Notes: a model not told the origin generated them from the sequence alone. Counted from the stretch's first letter, positions 35,537 to 43,607 are shown. The stretch is DNA of 64,000 bases from Sphingomonas sanxanigenens DSM 19645 = NX02 (GCF_000512205.2 NZ_CP006644.1:1854520-1918519), one strand, 5' to 3'. Made by a program: numbers and translations.

Positions 35537-35784
35537 CACACGTCCTGTCTGTCCGCGATCATCTCCGCGACCTCATCGAGCAGGGTCAGGCGCTGCTTTT
35601 TCAGGTCTTCGAGCCGATCATCGGAAGCGGCGTCCAGTCCGCCTTCGATCCGAGAGATCTGCTGGGCCAACTCATGGTGGCGATCGGCCAGGAAGCGGTA
35701 ATGTGCGCTCTCCAGTTTCAGGGCGTGAAGGATTTCCCGCTGCGCGGGAAACAGGGCATGTAGGTCGTGGCCAAGTTCACTCAT
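35536..35784 (-). CDS. YdcH-family (DUF465) small protein
   Basis: The 82-residue helical protein matches the DUF465/YdcH pattern (HALKLESAHYRFLADRHHELAQQISRIEGG...LEDLKKQRLTLLDEVAEMI), which forms an antiparallel coiled coil. Its function is unknown. It is translationally coupled to the DksA-like gene downstream and follows a small hypothetical gene by 15 bases. Confidence 0.9.
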   Translation of the reverse strand: MSELGHDLHALFPAQREILHALKLESAHYRFLADRHHELAQQISRIEGGLDAASDDRLEDLKKQRLTLLDEVAEMIADRQDV

Positions 35785-35799
35785 CTTCTCTCCGATCGA

Positions 35800-36051
35800 T
35801 CATTGGACGTGCATAAAGTTGCCGCTCGGGGGCTGCTGCGCCAACGCGTCGAGCGGCGACATCATGCCGCCAGCCGCTCCTGACATGCCGGCGGTGTCAT
35901 CGCGCGCGCGCCGCACGGCCAGCAACCGATGTTGGTAGCGCCTGACGAAGTCCTGATGAACGTAATGGGCTTCGGGACAGGCCGTGACGCGGGCCAGTGC
36001 CCGATGTGAGCAGCAGCGACGCAGCAGGTAGGAAATCTCGGGATTATCCAT
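35800..36051 (-). CDS. Small hypothetical protein
   Basis: The 83-residue product starts at ATG 36051, with a GGAGG ribosome-binding site; a longer frame exists, but this start is clearly favoured. It is not recognised. The N-terminal half (MDNPEISYLLRRCCSHRALARVTA) is basic and Cys-containing, and the C-terminal half is Gly/Met-rich. It heads the operon with YdcH, DksA-like and AI-2E genes, and a FixJ-box-like element lies 49 bases upstream. Confidence 0.7.
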   Translation of the reverse strand: MDNPEISYLLRRCCSHRALARVTACPEAHYVHQDFVRRYQHRLLAVRRARDDTAGMSGAAGGMMSPLDALAQQPPSGNFMHVQ

Positions 36052-36099
36052 GACGGGCCTCCTTCGACCAGAGGATGGCGTCACGCGAGGGGGGTGTCG

Positions 36100-36114
36100 C
36101 TACGTGAATTCCCG
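36100..36114 (+). promoter_or_regulatory. FixJ-box-like element before the ydcH-dksA-like operon
   Basis: CTACGTGAATTCCCG, read on the plus strand, lies 49-63 bases upstream of the minus-strand operon. Its orientation is opposite to most other copies, so its role is less certain. Confidence 0.4.
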
Positions 36115-36190
36115 CAGGAGCTGATCGAAGGTCGCATTTGTAGAGAGAGGCTTCCATGCCGAGCCAGCATCCTGCCGTGGCCCGGTAGGG

Positions 36191-36838
36191 CTATGCCCCT
36201 GGCGCGTGCGAGGGTCGTGCGATCCCGACATCGGGCAGCTTGTCGCGCTGTGCGAGGACGACGTCGATCAATGCGGGAAGGCTCGGCACCGCAAGCTTCC
36301 GCATCAGCCGCGCGCGATGGATTTCGACCGTTCTGTGGCTGATTTCCAGCTCTCGCCCGATTTCCTTGTTGGTAAGCCCGTACAGCAGCCAGGCCACAAC
36401 TTCACGTTCCCGGGCGGTCAGCCGATCGATGTTTCTGGCAATGGTTGTCGGCGTGCGCGGTCTGGGCCTGCTCGTCGCCAATCGGATTGCCGCCAGAAGG
36501 CGCTGTTCGGACAGCGGCTTTTCAAGAATATCGACCGCGCCGGCCCGAATGGCGGCGACACCAAACGCGAAGTCGGGCGCCGCTTTCGAGAGCAGAACAG
36601 CTTGCAACGACCCGCGCGTGCGAAGGGCAGCGATGGCACCGGGTACATCATCCTGAAGGTTGTCGGCGTCGAGTAGGACGATACCCGGTGCCAACCGCGC
36701 CGAAGCCAAAAGAAAGGCGTCAAGGGTGGCAAAGCAACGAGAGGCACCATCGTTCAGCGCCGACTTCACTTCAGGGTACGGGTCGCTGCCAATACAGTAG
36801 ATTGTGGGAGTTCCCACAGGCGCCGATAGTTTGTTCAC
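36191..36838 (-). CDS. FixJ/NarL-family response regulator with degenerate receiver
   Basis: The product is 215 residues from GTG 36838 (GGCGGG upstream); an ATG at 36925 lies inside a likely regulatory site and is less attractive. The C-terminal LuxR-type helix-turn-helix is complete (LTAREREVVAWLLYGLTNKEIGRELEISHRTVEIHRARL). In the receiver the phospho-acceptor D57 and the Lys in ILEKPL remain, but the usual acidic pair is reduced to GSD, and the conserved Thr position reads S. Phosphorylation may therefore be weak or absent. No kinase gene is adjacent. It may modulate the same promoters as FixJ encoded at 61,027. Confidence 0.88.
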   Translation of the reverse strand: MNKLSAPVGTPTIYCIGSDPYPEVKSALNDGASRCFATLDAFLLASARLAPGIVLLDADNLQDDVPGAIAALRTRGSLQAVLLSKAAPDFAFGVAAIRAGAVDILEKPLSEQRLLAAIRLATSRPRPRTPTTIARNIDRLTAREREVVAWLLYGLTNKEIGRELEISHRTVEIHRARLMRKLAVPSLPALIDVVLAQRDKLPDVGIARPSHAPGA

Positions 36839-36910
36839 CGTCCCGCCTTTCCACTCCAACCCTACGAAAAGGACTGTGGGCATGTCATACGCAATGCTAC
36901 GGACACTCGC

Positions 36911-36926
36911 CGGGAAAATACGCATG
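36911..36926 (-). promoter_or_regulatory. FixJ-box-like element upstream of the degenerate regulator gene
   Basis: On the minus strand it reads CATGCGTATTTTCCCG, 73 bases from GTG 36838. It is a close match to the shared pattern. Confidence 0.5.
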
Positions 36927-36998
36927 AGTTCGAGTGAGCAAGGCCCGCTCCTTGCCGCCGATGCATCCGCCGTTGGCGAGAAACGGCGGCTTGTCGGA

Positions 36999-37276
36999 TC
37001 ATCCGACGATGTCGATCGAGCAGTGCATCGCCTCGCCGCGGAGGGCGATCAGCACCTGATAAGTGGAACTTTCGTACCAACCGGTCGCGGCCGCATGGTC
37101 GGCAAAGAGAAAATGGCGCCATGCGTGTACGCGGCACCGTTGCTGAGCCCGAAAAGCGGACCGAGCCCAGGCGCCGCACCACCGTGCGTGGCCACCGTCG
37201 CGAGGGCCTTCTGGCCATATTCGGCAAGCTTGTCAGCGTCGATCGGCGTAGAGAGGAAGACGACGATGGCGGTCAT
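36999..37276 (-). pseudogene. DUF1330-domain gene broken by a frameshift
   Basis: A start at 37276 gives MTAIVVFLSTPIDADKLAEYGQKAL, typical of the DUF1330 family. After the segment THGAIFS the matching sequence continues in another frame as LFADHAAATGWYESSTYQ and ends IDIVG before a stop at 36999. The total length of 278 bases is not a multiple of three, so one small indel separates the halves. The two halves together cover a normal-length DUF1330 protein. A sequencing error is the alternative explanation. Confidence 0.7.
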
Positions 37277-37337
37277 GAGAAAACATCCTTGTAAAAGAAT
37301 AAGCGGTCGATCGGGACTGGAAAAGGCGACGCAGCCG

Positions 37338-37490
37338 TCATGTGCTCTCCTCATCACGGGAGGTCGGCGCTAGGTGCTGCGGTGCATAATCTCCCACGAT
37401 GCCCATCCAGGTGTTGGAGATGAAGGCCGGATTGCGCTGATGGAGCGCATGATCGGCAGCGCCGCCAGACTCAGGCTTCAGCACCTGCAC
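37338..37490 (-). CDS. Short unrecognised reading frame or gene remnant
   Basis: The minus-strand frame open from 37,589 to the stop at 37,338 has strongly coding-like codon use and encodes a peptide ending NTWMGIVGDYAPQHLAPT. No ATG is available; GTG 37490 would give 50 residues, with no good ribosome-binding site. It lies between pldA and the DUF1330 remnant on the same strand. It is most simply the 3' end of a lost gene. Confidence 0.3.
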   Translation of the reverse strand: MQVLKPESGGAADHALHQRNPAFISNTWMGIVGDYAPQHLAPTSRDEEST

Positions 37491-37616
37491 GTCATTATAA
37501 TCGCCACCATTCTGCGCTTGGAGCGGGCTCGGCCCGGCGTTCTGCTCATCGAGGATCCGATGGATGAAATCCCCAGCGGCCTCGAACCGCTATCTCGGTT
37601 CCGGCATCGATCACCG

Positions 37617-38831
37617 TTAACGTACGAGCGCTACACCTATTCTGAACCGGGTCATCCGCCGATCATAATCGAGCAGGTTCTCGCCATAGCCCGTGAAACT
37701 CTGCCCGAAGAGATATAAATCCGGGCCGCCCCCCAGCAGGCGCGGCAGTGGATAGGAGAGATCGGCGCTAAGCGCACCCTTGCCGCTCGAAAAGTTGAAC
37801 CGGGTGGAGGTCGAGAGGCGCAGTCCTTCATCCTTGCCGATCTCGACGAAAAGCCCGGTGATGCCGCGATAGCGGCGGATATCTGGATTGTCTGACTTGT
37901 CGCCGACGAAAAGGGACAGGCGCGGCGCAATGGAGAGGCGATAGTCTCCGCCGAGCGGGATCGCGGCCGTCGGCGCGACATAGATGCTGTTGATGCTGCG
38001 CGACGCCGAGCCGTCGCGCCCATTCGATTCATGCCGGATACCGCCCTGCGCGCTCAAAGAGATGCCGTTCGACAAAGTGGCGGAAGGGGTAAGATAGAAG
38101 AGTTCGGGCTGATAATCGACATTGCGGAACGGCGAAGAGTTGCCGCCCAGATCCCAGAACATCCGCTGGCTATAGGCGAAGTGCAACCCATCGCGCCAGG
38201 ACCGCGGCAGCCCGTCGACCCGTCTCGATCCGAACAGCTGGTATTTGAAGCTGATCTGGATTCTTGCCTCGCTGTCGGTGCCGGGCCCGTAGACGGCGTA
38301 GATCGGCTCATAGGCCGAAAGATGGACGAGAAAGGCATTGCCAGCCGAACGGTCGGCCGGCGGAGGCGCGGCTTTTCGCTCTGGAATGAACGGTGCCTGT
38401 GGAGCGGGCACCGCCTGCGCCACTTGCGTCGCGTTCCGCAATGCAACGGTGATCTGCTGCGAACTCCATGCCGGAATGGAAAGCACCGCGCCGTCCGGTA
38501 CCAGGTCGGCAGGGGCGCGAAAACGATAGCGCGCCCGCATAAATCCGCCAGGCGGCACGGTCAGGCTGGCCGGGATGTTCGCGGCGCGTTCGATCCAGAC
38601 GGTCCTGACAGACGCTGACGTTCCGATCCGTGCTTCGATGCGGTCGGGCAAGGATAGCGTTTGCGGAACGTTGCCCCCATTGAGCAATCGCAGATCGACC
38701 AGAATGGCGCCGTCCGGGTCGCGTTGGCCGGCATCGCCGATCAGGATTTCGATCGGGGAGGCAGCATGGGCAGTCGAGGCGACGAGGATCGATATGCCCG
38801 CCATGAGCCAGGAGAGCGGTCGAACTGTCAT
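37617..38831 (-). CDS. pldA: Outer-membrane phospholipase A
   Basis: The 404-residue product starts at ATG 38831 with a signal peptide (MTVRPLSWLMAGISILVASTAHA). After an N-terminal beta-sandwich-like region of about 140 residues not found in the E. coli enzyme, the C-terminal part is an OMPLA barrel. It has the catalytic signature H267-E-S269-N-G and N281 twelve residues after the Ser (RSINSIYV), with YQPELFYL just before. OMPLA hydrolyses phospholipids that reach the outer leaflet of the outer membrane, which complements the Mla-type lipid transport genes at 52-56 kb. Its start overlaps the stop of a small upstream gene (ATGA). Confidence 0.9.
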   Translation of the reverse strand: MTVRPLSWLMAGISILVASTAHAASPIEILIGDAGQRDPDGAILVDLRLLNGGNVPQTLSLPDRIEARIGTSASVRTVWIERAANIPASLTVPPGGFMRARYRFRAPADLVPDGAVLSIPAWSSQQITVALRNATQVAQAVPAPQAPFIPERKAAPPPADRSAGNAFLVHLSAYEPIYAVYGPGTDSEARIQISFKYQLFGSRRVDGLPRSWRDGLHFAYSQRMFWDLGGNSSPFRNVDYQPELFYLTPSATLSNGISLSAQGGIRHESNGRDGSASRSINSIYVAPTAAIPLGGDYRLSIAPRLSLFVGDKSDNPDIRRYRGITGLFVEIGKDEGLRLSTSTRFNFSSGKGALSADLSYPLPRLLGGGPDLYLFGQSFTGYGENLLDYDRRMTRFRIGVALVR

Positions 38832-39097
38832 GCGTGCAGGTACCGACCGCTGCCGCCAGCATTGCGGACCGGATAAAAGAACGACGGTGTATATTCGCAC
38901 GCGATCCCGGCCTCTAGCCGCGGTTGCCTGCCCGGTGGGAGGGCGAGGTGAAGTGCCCGGTCGGAGAAGATCTGGAAGTGTGCCGCGCATGAAGGCGCCG
39001 AAACGAACGGGGCGGCCACCAGGGCTGCGGGATAATCGAATGTCTTTGCAACGCTGGCCGGCGAGCCTGAAGGCGAGATGGCGGTGGATGGGTTCAT
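38828..39097 (-). CDS. Small hypothetical protein coupled to pldA
   Basis: The product is 89 residues from ATG 39097, with GGAG about ten bases upstream; ATG 39106 is in frame too. It is not recognised: there is no signal peptide, and the sequence contains several Pro and aromatic residues (ACEYTPSFFYPVRNAGG). The four-base ATGA overlap with pldA is the main support that it is translated. A -10-like TATAAT lies 106 bases upstream. Confidence 0.45.
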   Translation of the reverse strand: MNPSTAISPSGSPASVAKTFDYPAALVAAPFVSAPSCAAHFQIFSDRALHLALPPGRQPRLEAGIACEYTPSFFYPVRNAGGSGRYLHA

Positions 39098-39202
39098 GTT
39101 TTTCATCTCCAATCGGACATGCCCTTCCATGGCTTCGCAACGAGAAATGCGCACTACGCAATCACACGGTCTGGCCCAACATCCTCCTCCCAAACTACCG
39201 CC

Positions 39203-39250
39203 ATTATACCATAGAATATCAAGCTATTACTTTGTTCTGATACTACGCAT
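39203..39250 (-). promoter_or_regulatory. Candidate activator-dependent promoter of the pldA unit
   Basis: On the minus strand a perfect -10 hexamer TATAAT (39208-39203) lacks a recognisable -35. About 29 bases further upstream lies ATGCGTAGTATCAG (39250-39237), a partial FixJ-box-like string. A good -10 with no -35 and an upstream site is what an activated promoter looks like. Confidence 0.4.
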
Positions 39251-39458
39251 GTCATTTCCGCAGAGTCGTTAACCACATAGAAGCGTAACGCAGGGGAGAG
39301 ATAAGGCGCAACCCCCGCCATCAGCGGATCTTTGCCTGCCGGACAAAGGATCTGTGCTCCGTCACCCGATTTGTGAGCGATCCTGCCGCTCCAGTCGGGC
39401 CCCATTCTCACGCTTTCCAGTAAGGGAGAAGGATCGGCTCGCGCGCCGATCCATATGC

Positions 39459-39473
39459 ATAAGTATAGTTCCC
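39459..39473 (+). promoter_or_regulatory. FixJ-box-like element upstream of the first PHB gene
   Basis: ATAAGTATAGTTCCC on the plus strand is a good match with TAAGTA in place of TACGTA. It is about 290 bases before phaB at 39766, or 142 bases before a possible short gene at 39615. Confidence 0.4.
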
Positions 39474-39614
39474 GATGGCGGCGTGGTGCTCCGGCGATGC
39501 ACACGATCTGCATATCCCGTCGTGATCGGGAATCCAAAACACCGGGGAGAGGCGCCGGATGGGCTTGGCGATGCCCGTTTGGGCGGTGGCTTTCATGTGC
39601 TCTGGAGATACCGG

Positions 39615-39713
39615 ATGTTCGACTTCAAAGGCGAGATCGCGATCGGAGCCCCGGATTCCGTCTCCTTCATGGCGGTCGCCTACTATCCCGTCGATGGCGG
39701 CTATCTCGCGTAG
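39615..39713 (+). CDS. Possible 32-residue peptide gene
   Basis: ATG 39615 is preceded by GGAG eight bases upstream. The peptide starts MFDFKGEIAIGAP and ends YYPVDGGYLA, with native-looking codon choice. It lies between a FixJ-box-like element and phaB. It could be a leader peptide or the tail of a lost gene; nothing else supports it. Confidence 0.3.
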   Translation: MFDFKGEIAIGAPDSVSFMAVAYYPVDGGYLA

Positions 39714-39765
39714 CGACCACCTCTCCCGCCCACTTTCAACCAGCACCAGCAGCAAGGAAATTTCT

Positions 39766-40488
39766 ATGTCCCGTATAGCGCTCATCACCGGCGGCGTAAG
39801 CGGCATCGGCGCCGCGACCGCACGTCTCCTCAAGGCGCACGGCTATACCGTCGTCGCCAATTATTTCGGCAATGAGGCCGAAGCCCAGGCCTTTCATGAC
39901 GATACGGGCATTCCCGTCTATGATTGGAACGTCGGCGATTTCGCCGCGAGCCAGGCCGGTGTAGCCAAGGTCGTCGCGGAAGTCGGCCCGGTCGATATCC
40001 TCGTCAACAACGCCGGCATCACGCGCGACGGCACGCTCCACAAGATGAGCGAGGAGCAGTGGCGCAGCGTGATCGACATCGATCTGGGCGGCTGCTTCAA
40101 CATGTGCCGCGCAGTGATCGAGGGCATGCGCGAGCGGCGCTTCGGTCGGATCGTCAATGTGAGTTCAGTCAACGCGCTGTCGGGGCAGTTCGGCCAGACC
40201 AATTATGCCGCCGCCAAGGCCGGGGTGATCGGCTTCACCAAGGCGCTCGCGCTCGAGAGCGCGGCGCGCAACGTCACCGTCAATGTGATTGCGCCGGGCT
40301 ATACCGACACGGCGATGGTCGCCGCGGTATCGGCGGAGGCGATGAAAGGCGTTCTGGCCGCTGTTCCCGTCGGGCGCCTCGGCACGCCCGACGAGATCGC
40401 GCGCGGCGTCCTGTTCCTGGTCGAGGACGAGGCCGGCTTCGTCTCCGGCGCTACGCTGTCGATCAACGGCGGCAAATACATGGCCTGA
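39766..40488 (+). CDS. phaB: Acetoacetyl-CoA reductase (PhaB/PhbB), copy 1
   Basis: The 240-residue NADPH-dependent SDR starts at ATG 39766, with AAGGAA upstream. The cofactor motif TGGVSGIGAAT, NNAGITRDGTLHKM, catalytic Ser in NVSSVNALSGQFGQ and YAAAKAGVIGFTKALALE are those of PhaB. It reduces acetoacetyl-CoA to (R)-3-hydroxybutyryl-CoA for PHB synthesis. The thiolase gene follows after 24 bases. A second paralogue lies at 42,777. Confidence 0.93.
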   Translation: MSRIALITGGVSGIGAATARLLKAHGYTVVANYFGNEAEAQAFHDDTGIPVYDWNVGDFAASQAGVAKVVAEVGPVDILVNNAGITRDGTLHKMSEEQWRSVIDIDLGGCFNMCRAVIEGMRERRFGRIVNVSSVNALSGQFGQTNYAAAKAGVIGFTKALALESAARNVTVNVIAPGYTDTAMVAAVSAEAMKGVLAAVPVGRLGTPDEIARGVLFLVEDEAGFVSGATLSINGGKYMA

Positions 40489-40512
40489 AGAGGCTGACGG
40501 AAGGAAAAGATC

Positions 40513-41697
40513 ATGACTACGAATGTTGTTCTTTGCGCACCCGTGCGCACCGCCATCGGCAGCTATGGCGGAACCCTCAAGGACATGGCCGCGCCGAAAC
40601 TCGGGAGTATCGCCATCGCGGAGACATTGAAGCGCGCCGGCGTAACCGGCGATGCGATCGATACCGTCGTTATGGGCCAGGTGGTGCAGGCCGGGGCGAA
40701 GATGAACCCGGCGCGGCAGGCGGCGATCGGTGGCGGCATTCCCGAGGCCGTGCCGGCGATGACGGTCAACCGGGTCTGCGGCTCCGGAGCCCAGGCGATC
40801 GCCACCGCCGCGCAGGAGATCATGCTGGGCCTGACGAATGCCGCCGTCGCGGGCGGGATGGAGAATATGGACCAGGCGCCCTACCTCATCGAGAAGGGCC
40901 GCTGGGGCTACCGGATGGGAGACGGCAAGCTGTTCGACAGCATGCTCCATGACGGTCTCAACGATGCGTTCGTCGACCAGCATTCGGGCTGGGTGACCGA
41001 GGACCTCGTCACGAAATTCCAGATCTCGCGCGAGGCCCAGGACGCTTGGGCAGTGCGCTCGCAGCAACGGTTCAGTACGGCACAGGCGGCCGGCAAGTTC
41101 GACAGCGAGATCGTGGCGGTCGAAATTCCAGGACGAAAGGGGCCGACCATCTTTTCCCGGGACGAGCAGAACCGGCCGGATGCCACGCTCGAAAGCCTCG
41201 CCTACCTCAAACCGGCCTTCCGTCCGGAAGGCACCATCACGGCGGGCAACGCCCCCGGCCTCAATACGGGCGCTGCGGCGATGATCGTCGCGAGCGAGGG
41301 CTGGGCGCACCAGCATGGTGTCCCTCCCCTGGGGCGTCTGGTCGCGTTCGGCGTGGGCGCAGTGGAGCCAGGCCTGTTCGGGCTGGGTCCGGTGCCGGCC
41401 GTGCGCCAGGCGCTCACCCGCGCGGGTTGGTCGGTATCGGACCTCGAACGGGTCGAAATCAACGAGGCGTTCGCCGCGATCGCCATCGCCGTCATCCGCG
41501 AACTCGGGTTGCCGGAGGACATCGTCAATGTCGAAGGCGGGGCGATCGCCCATGGCCATCCGATCGGCGCGACCGGCGCGGCGCTGACCACGCGGCTGCT
41601 TCATTCGATGCGGCGGGATGGGCTCAGGCGAGGGCTCGTCACGCTTTGCATCGGTGGCGGACAGGGCGTGGCCCTTGCCCTTGAGGCCGTCTCCTGA
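40513..41697 (+). CDS. phaA: Acetyl-CoA acetyltransferase (PHB thiolase)
   Basis: The 394-residue thiolase condenses two acetyl-CoA to acetoacetyl-CoA. Active-site Cys in VNRVCGSGAQAI, the motif NVEGGAIAHGHPIGATGA with its catalytic His, and C-terminal CIGGGQGVALALE with the second Cys are intact. Length is normal. It sits between phaB and an LptB-like ATPase gene, and a hairpin (41,713-41,740) follows. Confidence 0.95.
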   Translation: MTTNVVLCAPVRTAIGSYGGTLKDMAAPKLGSIAIAETLKRAGVTGDAIDTVVMGQVVQAGAKMNPARQAAIGGGIPEAVPAMTVNRVCGSGAQAIATAAQEIMLGLTNAAVAGGMENMDQAPYLIEKGRWGYRMGDGKLFDSMLHDGLNDAFVDQHSGWVTEDLVTKFQISREAQDAWAVRSQQRFSTAQAAGKFDSEIVAVEIPGRKGPTIFSRDEQNRPDATLESLAYLKPAFRPEGTITAGNAPGLNTGAAAMIVASEGWAHQHGVPPLGRLVAFGVGAVEPGLFGLGPVPAVRQALTRAGWSVSDLERVEINEAFAAIAIAVIRELGLPEDIVNVEGGAIAHGHPIGATGAALTTRLLHSMRRDGLRRGLVTLCIGGGQGVALALEAVS

Positions 41698-41712
41698 GCG
41701 AAGAGACCTGGG

Positions 41713-41740
41713 GCGGCGATCGATCTTGGATCGACGCCGC
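41713..41740 (+). terminator. Hairpin after thiolase gene
   Basis: GCGGCGATCGATC and GATCGACGCCGC pair with one bulged base and a short loop. No T-tract follows, so it may attenuate rather than end transcription. Confidence 0.4.
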
Positions 41741-41777
41741 TCTGGCCCGATTGCGACCGACAAGGGGCCGCGCGCTC

Positions 41778-42635
41778 ATGCTCAACGAGAATTTTTCGAA
41801 AGACCCATTCTCACAAGGGAACCGGGAAGCCGCCGACGGCGGCACGTCTGTTCACAAGGATGGCGATCAGGTGCCCGGTCGACCGGGCCAATTGCCGAGT
41901 TCCGCCCTTGTGACCGAAGGACTCTCGGTTCTCGGGATCGAAAAATCGTTCGGCGCCCGAAAGGTTCTCCACGGCGTCTCGCTCAACGTTAAACCGGGGG
42001 AGATCGTGGGGCTGCTTGGTCCCAACGGCGCCGGAAAGACCATCTGCTTCTATGCGATCATGGGTCTGACGAGCGTCGATGCCGGCATGATCCTGCTTGG
42101 CGGAGCGGATGTGACGGCGCTGCCGATGGACAGGCGCGCGGCACAAGGCCTGGGCTATCTTCCGCAGGAGCCGTCGATCTTTCGGGGAATGACGGTGGCG
42201 GAGAATATCACCGCGGTGCTCGAGTGCCGCGCGCACGATCCCGTGGTGATCGCCGCGCGCCTCGATGAACTGCTCGCCGAGTTCGGTATTGCCCATGTCC
42301 GCGATACGCCGGCTCCGGCTTTGTCAGGCGGGGAACGCCGCCGCACCGAGATTGCTCGGGCGATGGCCGCAAAGCCGGCCGTCATGTTGCTGGACGAGCC
42401 CTTTACCGGCATCGACCCCTTGTCGATCATCGATATCAAGCTGATGGTGCGCGACCTCAAGGAGCATGGCGTCGGCATCCTTATAACCGACCATAATGTC
42501 CACGAAATGCTCGAACTGATTGATCGGGCCTATGTCATCCATGAGGGGAGGGTGCTGTTCGAGGGTGCGCCCGACTCCATGCTCCACAATCCCGCCGTGC
42601 GCAGACTTTACCTTGGCGAGGCCTATGAACAGTGA
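41778..42635 (+). CDS. LptB-like ABC transporter ATPase, orphan
   Basis: The product is 285 residues from ATG 41778; GTG and ATG codons upstream are possible. After about 50 residues of low-similarity N-terminal extension, the ATPase has Walker A GPNGAGKTI, the LptB-like segment CFYAIMGLTSVDAG, LGYLPQEPSIFRGMTVAENI, signature LSGGERRR, Walker B MLLDEPFTGIDP and switch ITDHNVHEML. LptB normally drives lipopolysaccharide export with LptF/LptG, but no partner permease is near. Its place inside the PHB cluster is unusual. It could supply an alternative LptB in low oxygen, or serve another exporter. Confidence 0.88.
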   Translation: MLNENFSKDPFSQGNREAADGGTSVHKDGDQVPGRPGQLPSSALVTEGLSVLGIEKSFGARKVLHGVSLNVKPGEIVGLLGPNGAGKTICFYAIMGLTSVDAGMILLGGADVTALPMDRRAAQGLGYLPQEPSIFRGMTVAENITAVLECRAHDPVVIAARLDELLAEFGIAHVRDTPAPALSGGERRRTEIARAMAAKPAVMLLDEPFTGIDPLSIIDIKLMVRDLKEHGVGILITDHNVHEMLELIDRAYVIHEGRVLFEGAPDSMLHNPAVRRLYLGEAYEQ

Positions 42636-42692
42636 TCCTTCATGGGTCTTGGCTTGATCCAGGGATCGCCCGGGGGGCGGCAATAGTACTGC

Positions 42693-42716
42693 TAAGTATA
42701 GCTACGCATTGTCCGG
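42693..42716 (+). promoter_or_regulatory. FixJ-box-like elements upstream of second phaB
   Basis: TAAGTATAG is followed directly by CTACGCATTGTCCGG, giving two overlapping copies 60-84 bases before ATG 42777. This is the densest example of the motif in the window. Confidence 0.5.
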
Positions 42717-42776
42717 GGGAGGAGCTTTGAAGGAAACGGCGCGGCGTACCTTCAGCCGAAACGGAACCTAACGATC

Positions 42777-43505
42777 ATGACGCATATCGCACTCGTAACC
42801 GGTGGCACGCGCGGGATCGGCGCGGCCATTGCCAGATCCCTGAAATCGGAAGGCTATGAGGTAGCGGCCGTCTACTATGGAGACGATGCTGCGGCTGCCC
42901 GGTTCGGGCAGGACACTGGCATAGCGGTGTTCAAGTGGGACGTTGCGGACGAGGATGCCTGCCGGAACGGCGTGGCCCAGGTCGAGGAGCGGCTTGGGCC
43001 GGTGTCCATCCTCGTCAACAATGCGGGCATCACCCGCGACGGGGTCTTCCACAAGATGAACTGGGACAGTTGGCGCGCCGTGCTGGCGACCAATCTCGAT
43101 TCGATGTTCACCATGACCCGCGCGATCATCGAGGGGATGCGCGAGCGCCGTTTCGGCCGGATCATCAACATCTCGTCGATCAACGGCCAGAAGGGCCAGG
43201 TGGGGCAGGTCAATTATTCCGCGGCGAAAGCGGGCGTGATCGGCTTCACCAAGGCTCTGGCCCAGGAAAATGCCGCCCGCGGCATCACCGTCAACGCCGT
43301 CTGTCCCGGCTATGTCGACACGGACATGGTTGCGGCGGTTCGGGAGGAGGTGCGCGCCGGGATCATCGCCGGCATTCCGGTCGGCCGTCTCGGCGATCCC
43401 GACGAGATCGCGCAAGCGGTCTCCTATCTCGCCTCGCCAAAGGCGGCCTTCTGCACGGGCTCGGTGCTCACCATCAACGGCGGGCAATATATCGCCAACG
43501 GCTGA
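42777..43505 (+). CDS. phaB: Acetoacetyl-CoA reductase (PhaB/PhbB), copy 2
   Basis: The 242-residue SDR has TGGTRGIGAAI, NNAGITRDGVFHKMNWDSW, NISSINGQKGQVGQ and YSAAKAGVIGFTKALAQE. It is closer to classical PhaB than the copy at 39,766 (GQKGQ against LSGQF). It makes (R)-3-hydroxybutyryl-CoA. It has its own upstream FixJ-box-like elements and is followed by the phasin gene, so the two copies may be differently expressed. Confidence 0.94.
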   Translation: MTHIALVTGGTRGIGAAIARSLKSEGYEVAAVYYGDDAAAARFGQDTGIAVFKWDVADEDACRNGVAQVEERLGPVSILVNNAGITRDGVFHKMNWDSWRAVLATNLDSMFTMTRAIIEGMRERRFGRIINISSINGQKGQVGQVNYSAAKAGVIGFTKALAQENAARGITVNAVCPGYVDTDMVAAVREEVRAGIIAGIPVGRLGDPDEIAQAVSYLASPKAAFCTGSVLTINGGQYIANG

Positions 43506-43523
43506 GCCGCATCTGCCGTCACG

Positions 43524-43538
43524 CATACGGATAATCCC
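43524..43538 (+). promoter_or_regulatory. FixJ-box-like element upstream of phasin gene
   Basis: CATACGGATAATCCC lies 69 bases before the phasin start. The neighbouring GTCACGCATA string is shared with the usp upstream region. Confidence 0.45.
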
Positions 43539-43607
43539 TCATATCGCAGCGCAGCATCGCGACCGAAACTGCTTTTGCCCCACCTGGATTTTAAAAGGAC
43601 CTGACCC

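Noticed and set aside
36803-36818. Short hairpin TGTGGGA-GT-TCCCACA.
   Set aside because: It lies inside the 5' coding part of the degenerate response regulator and has no T-tract; probably chance or a minor mRNA structure.
37374-37718. A 114-codon plus-strand frame overlapping the end of pldA.
   Set aside because: The opposite strand has clearly better coding character (pldA end and the short coding-like frame).
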